Shown one piece after another: positions 9,001-15,968 of a DNA stretch of 64,000 bases (the first letter of the stretch is position 1; each line of letters opens with the position of its first letter). The stretch is from RGIG9060 sp052173655. GTDB lineage: Bacteria > Spirochaetota > Spirochaetia > Treponematales > Treponemataceae. The DNA is taken from the NCBI GenBank assembly GCA_052173655.1, contig JBQMYD010000004.1:124001-188000 (forward strand), written 5' to 3'. Both the position numbers and the translations under genes were made by a program. Below the pieces are notes generated by a model, which was given only the letters and a program-made list of their open reading frames with translations, did no database searches and was not told the DNA's origin.

Positions 9001-10886
9001 TGTTCCCAAATATATTTGGAATTTGATTTTACAAAACCCGGAAAATCTTTTGTGTTATCAGCATAAGTTTTTTGCCAAGGGGCGTTCCATTGCGAAGTTA
9101 TAGAAGTTATAAACTGCATATTTTCATTGATGTCAAGTTTAAATCCCAGTGCGCTTGTAATTACACCAAGCGACATGGAATCTGATGACTCTTGCCAGCT
9201 TACATTGATTTTTTCAGAATCCGATGGTGGATTTGCAAAGTGGATACAGCCTGTTTCTTGGTTAAACGAAAATTTTGTATCTTGAATGTTATTTCTGTAA
9301 ACTCTGATTGTGCCGGGTATTGCCTGCATTCCTATAAAGTAGTTTGTTACATGTTTTGCCTGTTTTTCCACTAAAACCAGAGCAAGTTCTCGTTGACTTT
9401 GATTTTCTGCAAATGTACTTGAATTAAGATATATTTCAGGTAATTTATCCGCCAAAGGGAATCTTTTTGCACATTCATAAGTTGAATTTTCATTTTTATA
9501 AATTTGAGCATAATTAAAAAAATTTTTTGTAGTGCTGTTATCCACAATAAGTTTTTCTTCTTCGTTTTGAATTACAAGAACAGAGTAATCTTTTGCAGAG
9601 ATTGCAGAACCGGAAGATTGTAGGTAAAGTTCTGAAGTTTCATTTGAAAGCAGTTTATAAATGGAACCGTTCCAGAACGGAGAAAAACAGCCGGGGTTTT
9701 GAATTATCAGTTTTTGTCCTGAATTCCCTAAAATGCTTGTAAAAAGTTCCGAACAGTTTGGCTTGCAACCTATGTACTCGATTATAGGTTCTATGGATTT
9801 TTTTGAATTTGAAGCAAAGTATGATTGAATATCGTTTACGATTTTTTTTACTTCGTTTTGAATTTGAACAATATCGGTGCCTTCAAAAAATTCTATAATA
9901 ATTGAGCCTGTATATGTCTTTTTAAAAGCTAAATTTCCGGTTATACAATTTAACGAGTATTCGCTGGCGGCAAGTTTTTTGTATTTGCGTTTATCCGGAC
10001 ATATGTAGGTTCCGTTTTTGTCTTCGGTATAAATTGTGCTGACATGTTTTGCAATTTGTGGCGGTAAATAAAAATTGATTCCTTTTTGCCATTGAGAAAT
10101 TAAAATTTGCTGTTCCTGTATTTCATAAGAACCGCTGAAAGTTTTGCTATTTGAAGTTACTGCATCATAGCGTAAAACTGCATTTAATTGCCAAGTATCG
10201 CCTCCCAATTCTGCCATAATTCCGGGGCATTGTTCAGAACCGCCTCCTATTCCGTTTACTCCGTTTTTTATTCCGTCGTTATCAAAAATTGAAGGGAATA
10301 CAATGTTTCTATTTCCTAATCGAATGTGTCTGATCAAATTGTTCCCGTAATAGCCTGCTGCAACAGTATTTTTGTGGAAACCGTCAGAAAAGTTTCCCTC
10401 AAAATACCATGAATTATTGATCATCAGCCAAGTTGATAAATCTATTTGCTGTGAAAATAAAAATGGGTTGTAGACTACGTTGTTTTTTCCGTTTTTATAA
10501 AAGTTTAAATTAAGATTGCATGAAAACATCATTTTCCAATAACCTTCAGCAAAAAATTCAATATTTGTGTTCCCAATTTTATAGTCAAAAATGGCTGCGT
10601 TTTCGTTTGTTTTTTGGAGCTTGTTTTCAGTTTCTTGTTGTTCCGCAGTTGTGGAAGATGTTTTGTTTTTATTTTCTTGCTCAACTGCGTTTTTCTGTAC
10701 GCTATCGGTTTTAGCTGTATTTTCTTGTAAAAAATTCGGAGCATCATCTTGTTTGTCTTGGATTTGTTCGGAGAAGTTTTCGTTTTTTACTTCCTGCAAA
10801 TTTTCTATCTTTGACTCTGCATTTGCTTTAAAAGCAAAAAGTGTCATGGAAAGTAGCAGTAAGGAAATTAATCGTGCTTTTTTTAT
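6093..10886 (-). CDS. Large exported outer-membrane-type protein (distal half of the dinB frame)
   Basis: If translated separately, the natural start would be the ATA codon at 10886-10884, giving an ideal signal peptide: basic KKAR, a LISLLLLSMTLFAF core and cleavage after KANA. No ATG, GTG or TTG lies in frame near this point and no Shine-Dalgarno precedes it. The mature part, about 1570 residues, opens with a Glu/Gln/Asn-rich linker, contains GNRNIVFPSIFDNDG and a glycine-rich stretch, and is dominated by alternating beta-strand-like sequence. The last residues end IIGSLNF, with the terminal aromatic residue expected of a barrel substrate of the BAM machinery. I recognise no enzyme domain. 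Likely an outer-membrane or surface protein. Confidence 0.6.
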   Translation of the reverse strand: MKKARLISLLLLSMTLFAFKANAESKIENLQEVKNENFSEQIQDKQDDAPNFLQENTAKTDSVQKNAVEQENKNKTSSTTAEQQETENKLQKTNENAAIFDYKIGNTNIEFFAEGYWKMMFSCNLNLNFYKNGKNNVVYNPFLFSQQIDLSTWLMINNSWYFEGNFSDGFHKNTVAAGYYGNNLIRHIRLGNRNIVFPSIFDNDGIKNGVNGIGGGSEQCPGIMAELGGDTWQLNAVLRYDAVTSNSKTFSGSYEIQEQQILISQWQKGINFYLPPQIAKHVSTIYTEDKNGTYICPDKRKYKKLAASEYSLNCITGNLAFKKTYTGSIIIEFFEGTDIVQIQNEVKKIVNDIQSYFASNSKKSIEPIIEYIGCKPNCSELFTSILGNSGQKLIIQNPGCFSPFWNGSIYKLLSNETSELYLQSSGSAISAKDYSVLVIQNEEEKLIVDNSTTKNFFNYAQIYKNENSTYECAKRFPLADKLPEIYLNSSTFAENQSQRELALVLVEKQAKHVTNYFIGMQAIPGTIRVYRNNIQDTKFSFNQETGCIHFANPPSDSEKINVSWQESSDSMSLGVITSALGFKLDINENMQFITSITSQWNAPWQKTYADNTKDFPGFVKSNSKYIWEQNGFSLKENLNAVWDVKNSTGLYRLMGFSKNSTSNINLSTKHFILNKKFLPSLNSKSSVIFPVLNFDTYMDNVKLSLNGDNSVKNSGVKIEWNTKGQKTNSENFAWFSYDMSLENSGSLLQNAEEIEINLKHDLYFANGANLPCKYDVYLQLGIDSSKDAYYENSTLIPTWKISKESNSDPDSTNVISSFITSNSYKNVMQNVKIKLTGIDRERVLANNDARIIIVQKINDFSSEISGSITAGKIKIPNTSFASQSGLEAFSYSQETPPTTLHDINIFNQDSINYQECLTWKKYASQDFENVKFHKFFETVDLKYYKSMNMFFKIGENSTGTDIKFVFAEPSSLGSFKNAISFTLPCDFVNSLGNNYHILTIDFFSGQISIDGVKKEIYAYINTGIAPSVFTVEFLQNDTFPIAQADFKYGSFIIDEIYLAGTKSVFSVDNKLNSEYKKNGVFLKTKQGIPIFADANIQGEFIAGTSSLENSGFLIGSAKGEITVFGLKIAGTGNKEFSQNMNNNLFYGSHCIQTTELVKPFKYVKFSEEYYYAGSGKQSEKTDKISFFIPAGKSYINIGASTKATQSIPITKQIYTGNFDFTIPIKSCNWNSKIKYNADQYKNTVHKNKENYFDEWYEISKNQFTCGYENATRRYHNFTVIEEILIPYASLKPNFTFNGKNIFSKTNQIYNKAENEFIGEIPFSLKNNNFSLSYAYKISYTNNNSNVNDYKDDLLNFFTATKQNNLYTCENQTYKINYKRENFYNWKDLLIPSGFTGVVSTNLNTDNTTWLQNYTECKASLAYNAINIFGSTGQKKLFDWYEQDEFLTSISFALQVSNIDRTVPNWNVSSLLRQSIYFTKTNYLQLLTEFQIKENNLWNIKSKLSWTRKGKRSFITDIAKIFIKDKDNFSPNFDRQNHLKYSVNKDEYVRHLIELHHSIIIKIGNYAKIKSDVGTSFVTNKDVFSWNTTASIIGSLNF

Positions 10887-12044
10887 TTTTACGTTAGGAT
10901 TTTTTACTTTTATTTCGCTTATTGTTTTTTCAAGTTTTTGCTTTTTTTCTTCACCAAAGTCAAATAGCTGAAATTGGTTGTTTTCATTTTTATTTTCGAT
11001 ATTATGGAACCCTATCCCTAAAAGTCGTATGCCCCTATTTTTTTCATATTTTTTGTAAAATAATTTTTTTCCGTATTCAAAAAATTGATCGATTGAACTT
11101 ATATGCTGGCTGAAAGTTTCTTGGATTGTAACTGTTTTAAAATCTTCATAACGAATCTTTACGCATATGGTTTTTGAAACAAAGTTATTTTTTATCATTC
11201 TAAAAAAACAATTGGAACACATTTCTAAAAGCATGGTGTCCATGGCTTCCTGCAAAAACAAATCATGCTCAAAGGTTTTTTCTTCGCTCAAGGATTTTGT
11301 TTTTTCGTGTTCAAAATTATTTTCAGTTTTTCCTCTTACGGCATTGTATAAAAAACTTCCGATACCGTTTCCAAATGTTCCAATCAATAATTCTTGAGAA
11401 ACTTGGTAAATTTGTTTTGTGGTGTAAAAACCGTTCCGATTTATTTTTGCTCTTGTTTTTTCTCCAATTCCCCAAACTTTTTCCAAAGGAAGGGAAAGCA
11501 TAAATTCATCTTCTTTTCCGTAGGGGATTACAAAAAGTCCGTCCGGTTTGTTCATGCCGGATGCTATTTTTGCAAGATATTTTGTGCTTGCAACTCCAAC
11601 AGAAACTGTAAGTCCTGTTTTTTCATATACTGCAGCTTTTAATTTTTTTGCCGAAAAAGCAGGATTCCCAAAAAGTCTTTCGGTACCACTCATATCCAAA
11701 AAGGCTTCGTCGATAGACATTTGATTTACATCAGGAGAAAAATCATTAAATATTTTCATGACTTCAGCGGATTTTTCCTGATAGCGTTTCATTCTTCCAT
11801 GCAGAAAAATTCCGTCCGGGCAGAGCCTGTAGGCTTCAAAAATATTCATTGCAGAATGTACTCCGAATTTTCTGGCTTCGTAAGAACAGGTTGAAACTAC
11901 TCCGCGTTTTTCGTTTGGAAGTCCTCCTACAATGACAGGTTTTCCTTTTAGCTTAGGATTATCCAATTGTTCAACCGAGGCAAAAAACGCATCCAAATCT
12001 ACATGGAAAAAACAGTTTTTTATTTTATCAGATTGTTCTTCCAT
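6093..12044 (-). CDS. dinB: DNA polymerase IV fused in frame to a large exported protein (1983 codons)
   Basis: Residues 1-393 are a complete Y-family polymerase: VDLDAFFASVEQ near 15-26, SIDEAFLDMSG at 110-120 with the catalytic Asp-Glu, a little-finger domain, a QFQLF clamp-binding motif at 357-361 and the usual basic DinB tail ending KIKKARL. Where DinB normally stops, the frame continues into a classic signal peptide (to Ala409) and then about 1570 residues of an outer-membrane-type protein. The junction has an A7 homopolymer on the coding strand (10884-10878). Skipping one A would end DinB at TAA 10870-10868 after KKHD. The dinB ATG overlaps the upstream membrane-protein gene by 17 bases. 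True fusion, slippage, non-AUG restart and sequence error are all open. The DinB identity itself is firm. Confidence 0.85.
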   Translation of the reverse strand: MEEQSDKIKNCFFHVDLDAFFASVEQLDNPKLKGKPVIVGGLPNEKRGVVSTCSYEARKFGVHSAMNIFEAYRLCPDGIFLHGRMKRYQEKSAEVMKIFNDFSPDVNQMSIDEAFLDMSGTERLFGNPAFSAKKLKAAVYEKTGLTVSVGVASTKYLAKIASGMNKPDGLFVIPYGKEDEFMLSLPLEKVWGIGEKTRAKINRNGFYTTKQIYQVSQELLIGTFGNGIGSFLYNAVRGKTENNFEHEKTKSLSEEKTFEHDLFLQEAMDTMLLEMCSNCFFRMIKNNFVSKTICVKIRYEDFKTVTIQETFSQHISSIDQFFEYGKKLFYKKYEKNRGIRLLGIGFHNIENKNENNQFQLFDFGEEKKQKLEKTISEIKVKNPNVKIKKARLISLLLLSMTLFAFKANAESKIENLQEVKNENFSEQIQDKQDDAPNFLQENTAKTDSVQKNAVEQENKNKTSSTTAEQQETENKLQKTNENAAIFDYKIGNTNIEFFAEGYWKMMFSCNLNLNFYKNGKNNVVYNPFLFSQQIDLSTWLMINNSWYFEGNFSDGFHKNTVAAGYYGNNLIRHIRLGNRNIVFPSIFDNDGIKNGVNGIGGGSEQCPGIMAELGGDTWQLNAVLRYDAVTSNSKTFSGSYEIQEQQILISQWQKGINFYLPPQIAKHVSTIYTEDKNGTYICPDKRKYKKLAASEYSLNCITGNLAFKKTYTGSIIIEFFEGTDIVQIQNEVKKIVNDIQSYFASNSKKSIEPIIEYIGCKPNCSELFTSILGNSGQKLIIQNPGCFSPFWNGSIYKLLSNETSELYLQSSGSAISAKDYSVLVIQNEEEKLIVDNSTTKNFFNYAQIYKNENSTYECAKRFPLADKLPEIYLNSSTFAENQSQRELALVLVEKQAKHVTNYFIGMQAIPGTIRVYRNNIQDTKFSFNQETGCIHFANPPSDSEKINVSWQESSDSMSLGVITSALGFKLDINENMQFITSITSQWNAPWQKTYADNTKDFPGFVKSNSKYIWEQNGFSLKENLNAVWDVKNSTGLYRLMGFSKNSTSNINLSTKHFILNKKFLPSLNSKSSVIFPVLNFDTYMDNVKLSLNGDNSVKNSGVKIEWNTKGQKTNSENFAWFSYDMSLENSGSLLQNAEEIEINLKHDLYFANGANLPCKYDVYLQLGIDSSKDAYYENSTLIPTWKISKESNSDPDSTNVISSFITSNSYKNVMQNVKIKLTGIDRERVLANNDARIIIVQKINDFSSEISGSITAGKIKIPNTSFASQSGLEAFSYSQETPPTTLHDINIFNQDSINYQECLTWKKYASQDFENVKFHKFFETVDLKYYKSMNMFFKIGENSTGTDIKFVFAEPSSLGSFKNAISFTLPCDFVNSLGNNYHILTIDFFSGQISIDGVKKEIYAYINTGIAPSVFTVEFLQNDTFPIAQADFKYGSFIIDEIYLAGTKSVFSVDNKLNSEYKKNGVFLKTKQGIPIFADANIQGEFIAGTSSLENSGFLIGSAKGEITVFGLKIAGTGNKEFSQNMNNNLFYGSHCIQTTELVKPFKYVKFSEEYYYAGSGKQSEKTDKISFFIPAGKSYINIGASTKATQSIPITKQIYTGNFDFTIPIKSCNWNSKIKYNADQYKNTVHKNKENYFDEWYEISKNQFTCGYENATRRYHNFTVIEEILIPYASLKPNFTFNGKNIFSKTNQIYNKAENEFIGEIPFSLKNNNFSLSYAYKISYTNNNSNVNDYKDDLLNFFTATKQNNLYTCENQTYKINYKRENFYNWKDLLIPSGFTGVVSTNLNTDNTTWLQNYTECKASLAYNAINIFGSTGQKKLFDWYEQDEFLTSISFALQVSNIDRTVPNWNVSSLLRQSIYFTKTNYLQLLTEFQIKENNLWNIKSKLSWTRKGKRSFITDIAKIFIKDKDNFSPNFDRQNHLKYSVNKDEYVRHLIELHHSIIIKIGNYAKIKSDVGTSFVTNKDVFSWNTTASIIGSLNF

Positions 12045-13974
12045 CGCCTGCTTTTCCCTTTATAAAAAGTTCTTGTTCGGTTTTTTCAATTGTGTATTGA
12101 TCTTTTTGTGTGTAAGTAATTACCGTAACAAGATAGTCTTGGTTTGGATTTGCACTTATATTCAATTCGTTTTTTTCAGGAGGAAATTCTTCAAAATCAA
12201 AAACTATACTGTTCTTTTCGCAAAAAGCATCAAAAGGGTAGTTTGCACTGTAAATGGGCATAAGAGTTGAGGAAGAGATTTTTATGATATACCTGATTGT
12301 GTTTTTAGGACAGCCTATGGAGATTTCAAGATTTTCTTTTCCCAAAGTAAAATTTTGTTTTAACTTGACTGAAACGGAATTTTCAGGATTTTGTTCAACA
12401 TGAATAACCTGCATAACTTTTTGTTCTGTGAAAAGTTTTGTGTTAATTAATTTTGCTGTCCAAATTCCTATTACAACAAAGACAAGAATTCCAAGGGAAA
12501 AACAAAGTTTTTTCAACAAGATTTTGTATTCTGAGCGGTTTTTTATGTCATGATTTTTGTAACGCGAAGAATTTACGTTAAGTCTGATGCTCAGCACTGT
12601 AAATGGGGTAAAAAACAGTGAAAGAAATAAATTGTTGAAAAATGTTCCGTTGGTAAAATAAAAAGCTATATCCGATAAATTTTTTTCGCTTATTATGAAC
12701 AACGGCAAAAAAACAATCATCATAAGCCATAAAAAAATTACTTGATACGTAGATTTTTTACTTAACCTTGAAGCAATGGCAAAAATGTAAAAAATTGTAA
12801 AGTACATGAGAAACGATAAATCGCTGACTGCAAAAATCAAGATATTTGAAAATGCTGAAACTGAAAGTAAAAAACCGTAAATATAATCCGTTTGTGGCAA
12901 GTAAAGAAAAAATCTTATTTTTGAAAATAAGTTGTAAAAGGCGAATGTAAGGACAATTTTTGTGCAAAAAGCAAAAATGGCATTTTGGTTCCAATTTGGG
13001 ATAAATGCCTTTGTACAAATTTGTGCCAAATAAAGGCTTGTAAGATAAATTACAGTAATTAAAAAAAGTAAATATGATGTGTCTAAAAGGTCTTTTTTTC
13101 TTGAATTTACAAAATTTCCGAGTAAAAATGAAAAACAAAGCAAAAATAAGCCTATTGCAATATCCATAATCATTATGATAACAAAAACTGTTTGTGAAAT
13201 GATTAACGGCTTTTTTGTAAATAAAAAATACTGATTGTCCCAATTATTTTCTTCCGGCAAAGAATAATCGGATATAAAAATAAGGATGCTTTCAAGTACT
13301 TTGGGATTTGCGGAAAAATGAACTGAAGGAATTTCGTTTTTCATTAAATTTTCAAAGATCGGATCGCTTTCTGTCGCTCCAAGTCTTATAAAGCCTATTG
13401 AACTGGGGTAATATTGAAATTCCAAATCACTGTCTTTCATTGCCTGCATTATATTTTTTACAAAAGCAGGATGACTTGCCTTGTGCTTTGCAGTGTAGGA
13501 AAAAATAGGAATTTGTGAAAGTTCATTATTCGTGGAAGATATAACCACAGCATACAGTTTTTCTGTAGAATCAAAGTTTGAAAGATAGGTATTCGTTCCG
13601 GGGGTATTATCTTTTGTTTCCGGAACCGGTATCAGAGAATAATCATTGGCAGTCAAAACAATTTCAATATTTGTTTGAGTTTTTATTTTGTCAAGTTTTT
13701 CGGAAAAACGGATAATTTCCGGCATCATAAGGAGTGCATTATTTTGCGGAATTATAATTGCCAAAGTATGTTTTTGAACATTATCTGCTTTTTTTTTAAT
13801 AATAATTGAATAAGGAAAGTCCGTATTTTGTGCAAAAGAAAGAGTCTGTATAGAATAATCTATTTCATTGTCATCTAAAAAGGATTTTATTTTATCGCAA
13901 GTACGCAGATTTTGGGAAAATAAAGCGGCAGTTAAGAGAAAAAACAATGGAAATAAGATTAGCCTTCGGTTCAT
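12028..13974 (-). CDS. Polytopic membrane protein with periplasmic N-terminal domain, unknown function
   Basis: A 648-residue protein with a cleavable signal peptide (ending LFSQN near residue 22) and a soluble extracytoplasmic domain of about 240 residues. About eight transmembrane helices follow between residues 265 and 510, then a beta-rich C-terminal domain. The N-terminal domain has an alternating alpha/beta pattern (TLAIIIPQNNALLM, IEIVLTAND) loosely like an M28-peptidase or GPI-transamidase-like fold, but I see no clear metal ligands, so this is only a suggestion. Its TGA at 12030-12028 lies inside the start of dinB (17-base overlap), implying cotranscription. It is divergent from the gene at 14093. 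Confidence 0.65.
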   Translation of the reverse strand: MNRRLILFPLFFLLTAALFSQNLRTCDKIKSFLDDNEIDYSIQTLSFAQNTDFPYSIIIKKKADNVQKHTLAIIIPQNNALLMMPEIIRFSEKLDKIKTQTNIEIVLTANDYSLIPVPETKDNTPGTNTYLSNFDSTEKLYAVVISSTNNELSQIPIFSYTAKHKASHPAFVKNIMQAMKDSDLEFQYYPSSIGFIRLGATESDPIFENLMKNEIPSVHFSANPKVLESILIFISDYSLPEENNWDNQYFLFTKKPLIISQTVFVIIMIMDIAIGLFLLCFSFLLGNFVNSRKKDLLDTSYLLFLITVIYLTSLYLAQICTKAFIPNWNQNAIFAFCTKIVLTFAFYNLFSKIRFFLYLPQTDYIYGFLLSVSAFSNILIFAVSDLSFLMYFTIFYIFAIASRLSKKSTYQVIFLWLMMIVFLPLFIISEKNLSDIAFYFTNGTFFNNLFLSLFFTPFTVLSIRLNVNSSRYKNHDIKNRSEYKILLKKLCFSLGILVFVVIGIWTAKLINTKLFTEQKVMQVIHVEQNPENSVSVKLKQNFTLGKENLEISIGCPKNTIRYIIKISSSTLMPIYSANYPFDAFCEKNSIVFDFEEFPPEKNELNISANPNQDYLVTVITYTQKDQYTIEKTEQELFIKGKAGDGRTI

Positions 13975-13980
13975 TAAAAT

Positions 13981-14020
13981 ACAGAATATTCTATTTGTGG
14001 TGTAATTACAAGTATTCTGT
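13981..14020. promoter_or_regulatory. Inverted repeat in a divergent promoter region, candidate operator
   Basis: ACAGAATA at 13981-13988 is perfectly complementary to TATTCTGT at 14013-14020, and TGTAATTACA at 14001-14010 is a perfect 10-base palindrome between them. The site sits between two divergent genes, just upstream of the promoter at 14036. The two centres of symmetry differ by five bases, so this may be two overlapping sites or chance in A/T-rich DNA. Confidence 0.3.
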
Positions 14021-14035
14021 ATTGTCTTGAATTAT

Positions 14036-14064
14036 TTTACAAATGTGATATATTGCGTTATAAT
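14036..14064 (+). promoter_or_regulatory. Sigma70 promoter for the gene at 14093
   Basis: TTTACA and a consensus TATAAT are separated by exactly 17 bases. The predicted transcript leads into AGGAGA and the ATG at 14093. Confidence 0.65.
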
Positions 14065-14092
14065 TATAACTGTGTTATTTAGGAGATAGGTC

Positions 14093-15262
14093 ATGTGTGC
14101 AGTCGGTAAAAATAATGGATTAATAAAATTGCCTCTAAAAGTTGTCCTTACCGAAAACGGTGCTACCGAATTTATGCGGCAAAAGAAGAAGCTACAGCGT
14201 TTTAAATTAGCCGATAACAATGAAGAATACGGAATTGAATTTACGGTTTTTAATCCACGTTCCTTGCAACAAATGTTTATGCTTGATTATGTTTCTAAAA
14301 TGCAAATTTCTATGTCTGAATTTGCTTCAAAGCGGCAAGAACTTATGGACCTTTCCAAAATTCTTATCTATTCTGCTTTGTACAGGCAGTTTGATAGAGA
14401 AGCTCTTGAAAAAATTCTTGCGACTGATTGCATACGCAACTGGAATCGTGCAAATGCTGCAAGTTTAATTGACGAAAAAAATCGTCCACAAGACAGTTTT
14501 TTGCGACTAAAGCTTTTAGGTAACGATGCAATTATTTCCTATGCCAGAGAAAAAATCCTACAGCCTATGTGGGAAAAAATTGTTCATGATCCTAATCTTT
14601 CTACTGAAGAAAAAAATGTTCACATTTTAATGAGCGAAAAATATGTAAACCACATGAGCCTTTTTACTTGGTATATTCTTGTTAAATTTTTTAAAAGTGA
14701 AGAATTTGATGAAATTGTCAGTTGTATTCGTTCAAAACTTAATGAATACATGGAAAAAAGTTGCCTTGCAGAATATATAAGTCTGATGATCATGGAATTA
14801 GCTCAAAATAGTGAAAATGAAAACGTAAAAAAATTGGCACGTACTCTTTATCGAGGAATTGAAGATATCGATTCTCTTATTTTTGATCCGGAAATTCGTA
14901 AAAAAATCGTAAAAGAACTTGAAAAAAGAGGGGAGCTTGTTTTTATTTCATGGAAACTTGGAGGCGGTTCCCTTTCTATAGGAAAAGCCGGAAAGCTACA
15001 GATAACTTTGTATAACAAGGGAGATAAATTTAAGGAATTTAAGGAAAATGTTGAAGAAAAGAAGTCTGCAAATTTGAGCAAAAGATCATTGGTAGATTTT
15101 TATAACAACAATCCTGATGCTATGGGAGATTCCAGCATGGGCTTATATTATCTTTCATATCTTGATGAAGCATGCAAGAAAGTGAATGTAAAATTTGAAT
15201 CTATTGTGAATCAATTTACTTCAAGTGATTTAACTGTAATAAATTTGGTGTTTTATTTTTAA
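14093..15262 (+). CDS. Conserved-looking cytoplasmic protein with a degenerate histidine-kinase-like ATPase C-terminus
   Basis: 389 residues with no signal or membrane segment. The first 230 residues are helical and charged, with no recognised domain. From about 235 on, the pattern loosely follows the GHKL ATPase fold: ELAQNSENENVKKLA resembles an N-box (E..xN), LQITLYNKGDKFKEF could be the strand and G1 region without the DxGxG acid, and SSMGLYYLSYLDEAC resembles the G2 glycine loop and following helix. ATP binding is therefore uncertain. The ATG follows AGGAGATAGG and a strong promoter. A small lipoprotein gene begins within about 20 bases of its stop. Function unknown; an anti-sigma-like or regulatory role is a guess. 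Confidence 0.6.
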   Translation: MCAVGKNNGLIKLPLKVVLTENGATEFMRQKKKLQRFKLADNNEEYGIEFTVFNPRSLQQMFMLDYVSKMQISMSEFASKRQELMDLSKILIYSALYRQFDREALEKILATDCIRNWNRANAASLIDEKNRPQDSFLRLKLLGNDAIISYAREKILQPMWEKIVHDPNLSTEEKNVHILMSEKYVNHMSLFTWYILVKFFKSEEFDEIVSCIRSKLNEYMEKSCLAEYISLMIMELAQNSENENVKKLARTLYRGIEDIDSLIFDPEIRKKIVKELEKRGELVFISWKLGGGSLSIGKAGKLQITLYNKGDKFKEFKENVEEKKSANLSKRSLVDFYNNNPDAMGDSSMGLYYLSYLDEACKKVNVKFESIVNQFTSSDLTVINLVFYF

Positions 15263-15282
15263 TTTTGAGTTGTAAATTAATT

Positions 15283-15951
15283 TTGTTAAAAAAAATTTTT
15301 GTTTCTCATTTTTTTGTTTTTTTTGGTATTTTTGCGATTTGCTTTCAGTTTTTTTCGTGTTCGGATTCAGAGCCGGAAATAGGAGGTATTTTTTATTCTT
15401 TGATTTACGATTATACCGATAATCCGCAAAGTTATGATTTAAGGCTTTCCGTTTTTGTTCAGCCATCTTCCGATCAAAGGCGTTTTGACAAAATAGAAGT
15501 AACTTGCGAAAAAACTTCCTATACGTGGAAAATTGAAAATCCTGAAAAAGTTGAATTTGATAAAAAAGTTTTTTTAGGACACAGAAATTTAAAATGTCCA
15601 GGAAACGAAGTTTTTTCTGACGGTTTGTATACCGTTACTTTTACCGATTTGGCAGGACGGAGTGCATCTAAAAGTTTTGATATTGAAAAATTAAAGTCAA
15701 TGACAAATGCTTCCGGAAAAAAAGTTGGTTCAAATTCTGTAAAAAACACTTTAGCAGGGCAGGAATGCGATTTTAAAAAAATAGCGATTTTTGATGAAAT
15801 CGGTATCGAAGTTTTTTGCGGTTTTTGTACCGAAGAATTTTCTGACAAAGCAAAAATTATTCAAATGTTTCCTGATGCCGAAACAAAACAGATTTTTTAT
15901 ACCACTTTTGATAATTCTTATGTTATCCTTATGCCGAAGGAAAAAATTTAA
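15283..15951 (+). CDS. Predicted lipoprotein, unknown function
   Basis: A protein of about 222 residues whose N-terminus, read from the TTG at 15283, is a typical lipoprotein signal: basic KK, a long aromatic core and the lipobox-like FQFFSC with the presumed lipidated cysteine. An upstream in-frame TTG at 15265 would add six residues. Neither start has a visible Shine-Dalgarno, so reinitiation after the preceding gene is plausible. The mature part is beta-rich with Ser/Lys-rich turns and no known domain. It lies between the degenerate-ATPase gene and trmB on the same strand. Confidence 0.6.
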   Translation: MLKKIFVSHFFVFFGIFAICFQFFSCSDSEPEIGGIFYSLIYDYTDNPQSYDLRLSVFVQPSSDQRRFDKIEVTCEKTSYTWKIENPEKVEFDKKVFLGHRNLKCPGNEVFSDGLYTVTFTDLAGRSASKSFDIEKLKSMTNASGKKVGSNSVKNTLAGQECDFKKIAIFDEIGIEVFCGFCTEEFSDKAKIIQMFPDAETKQIFYTTFDNSYVILMPKEKI

Positions 15952-15968
15952 AAAATCCGAGATAAAAA

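Noticed and set aside
10520..11642. Series of short plus-strand frames opposite dinB
   Set aside because: All overlap the DinB catalytic and clamp-motif codons in antisense and show no ribosome-binding sites or family motifs.
12758..13243. 161-codon minus-strand frame within the polytopic membrane gene
   Set aside because: Same strand, different frame; its apparent hydrophobicity comes from the T-rich membrane-helix codons of the real gene.
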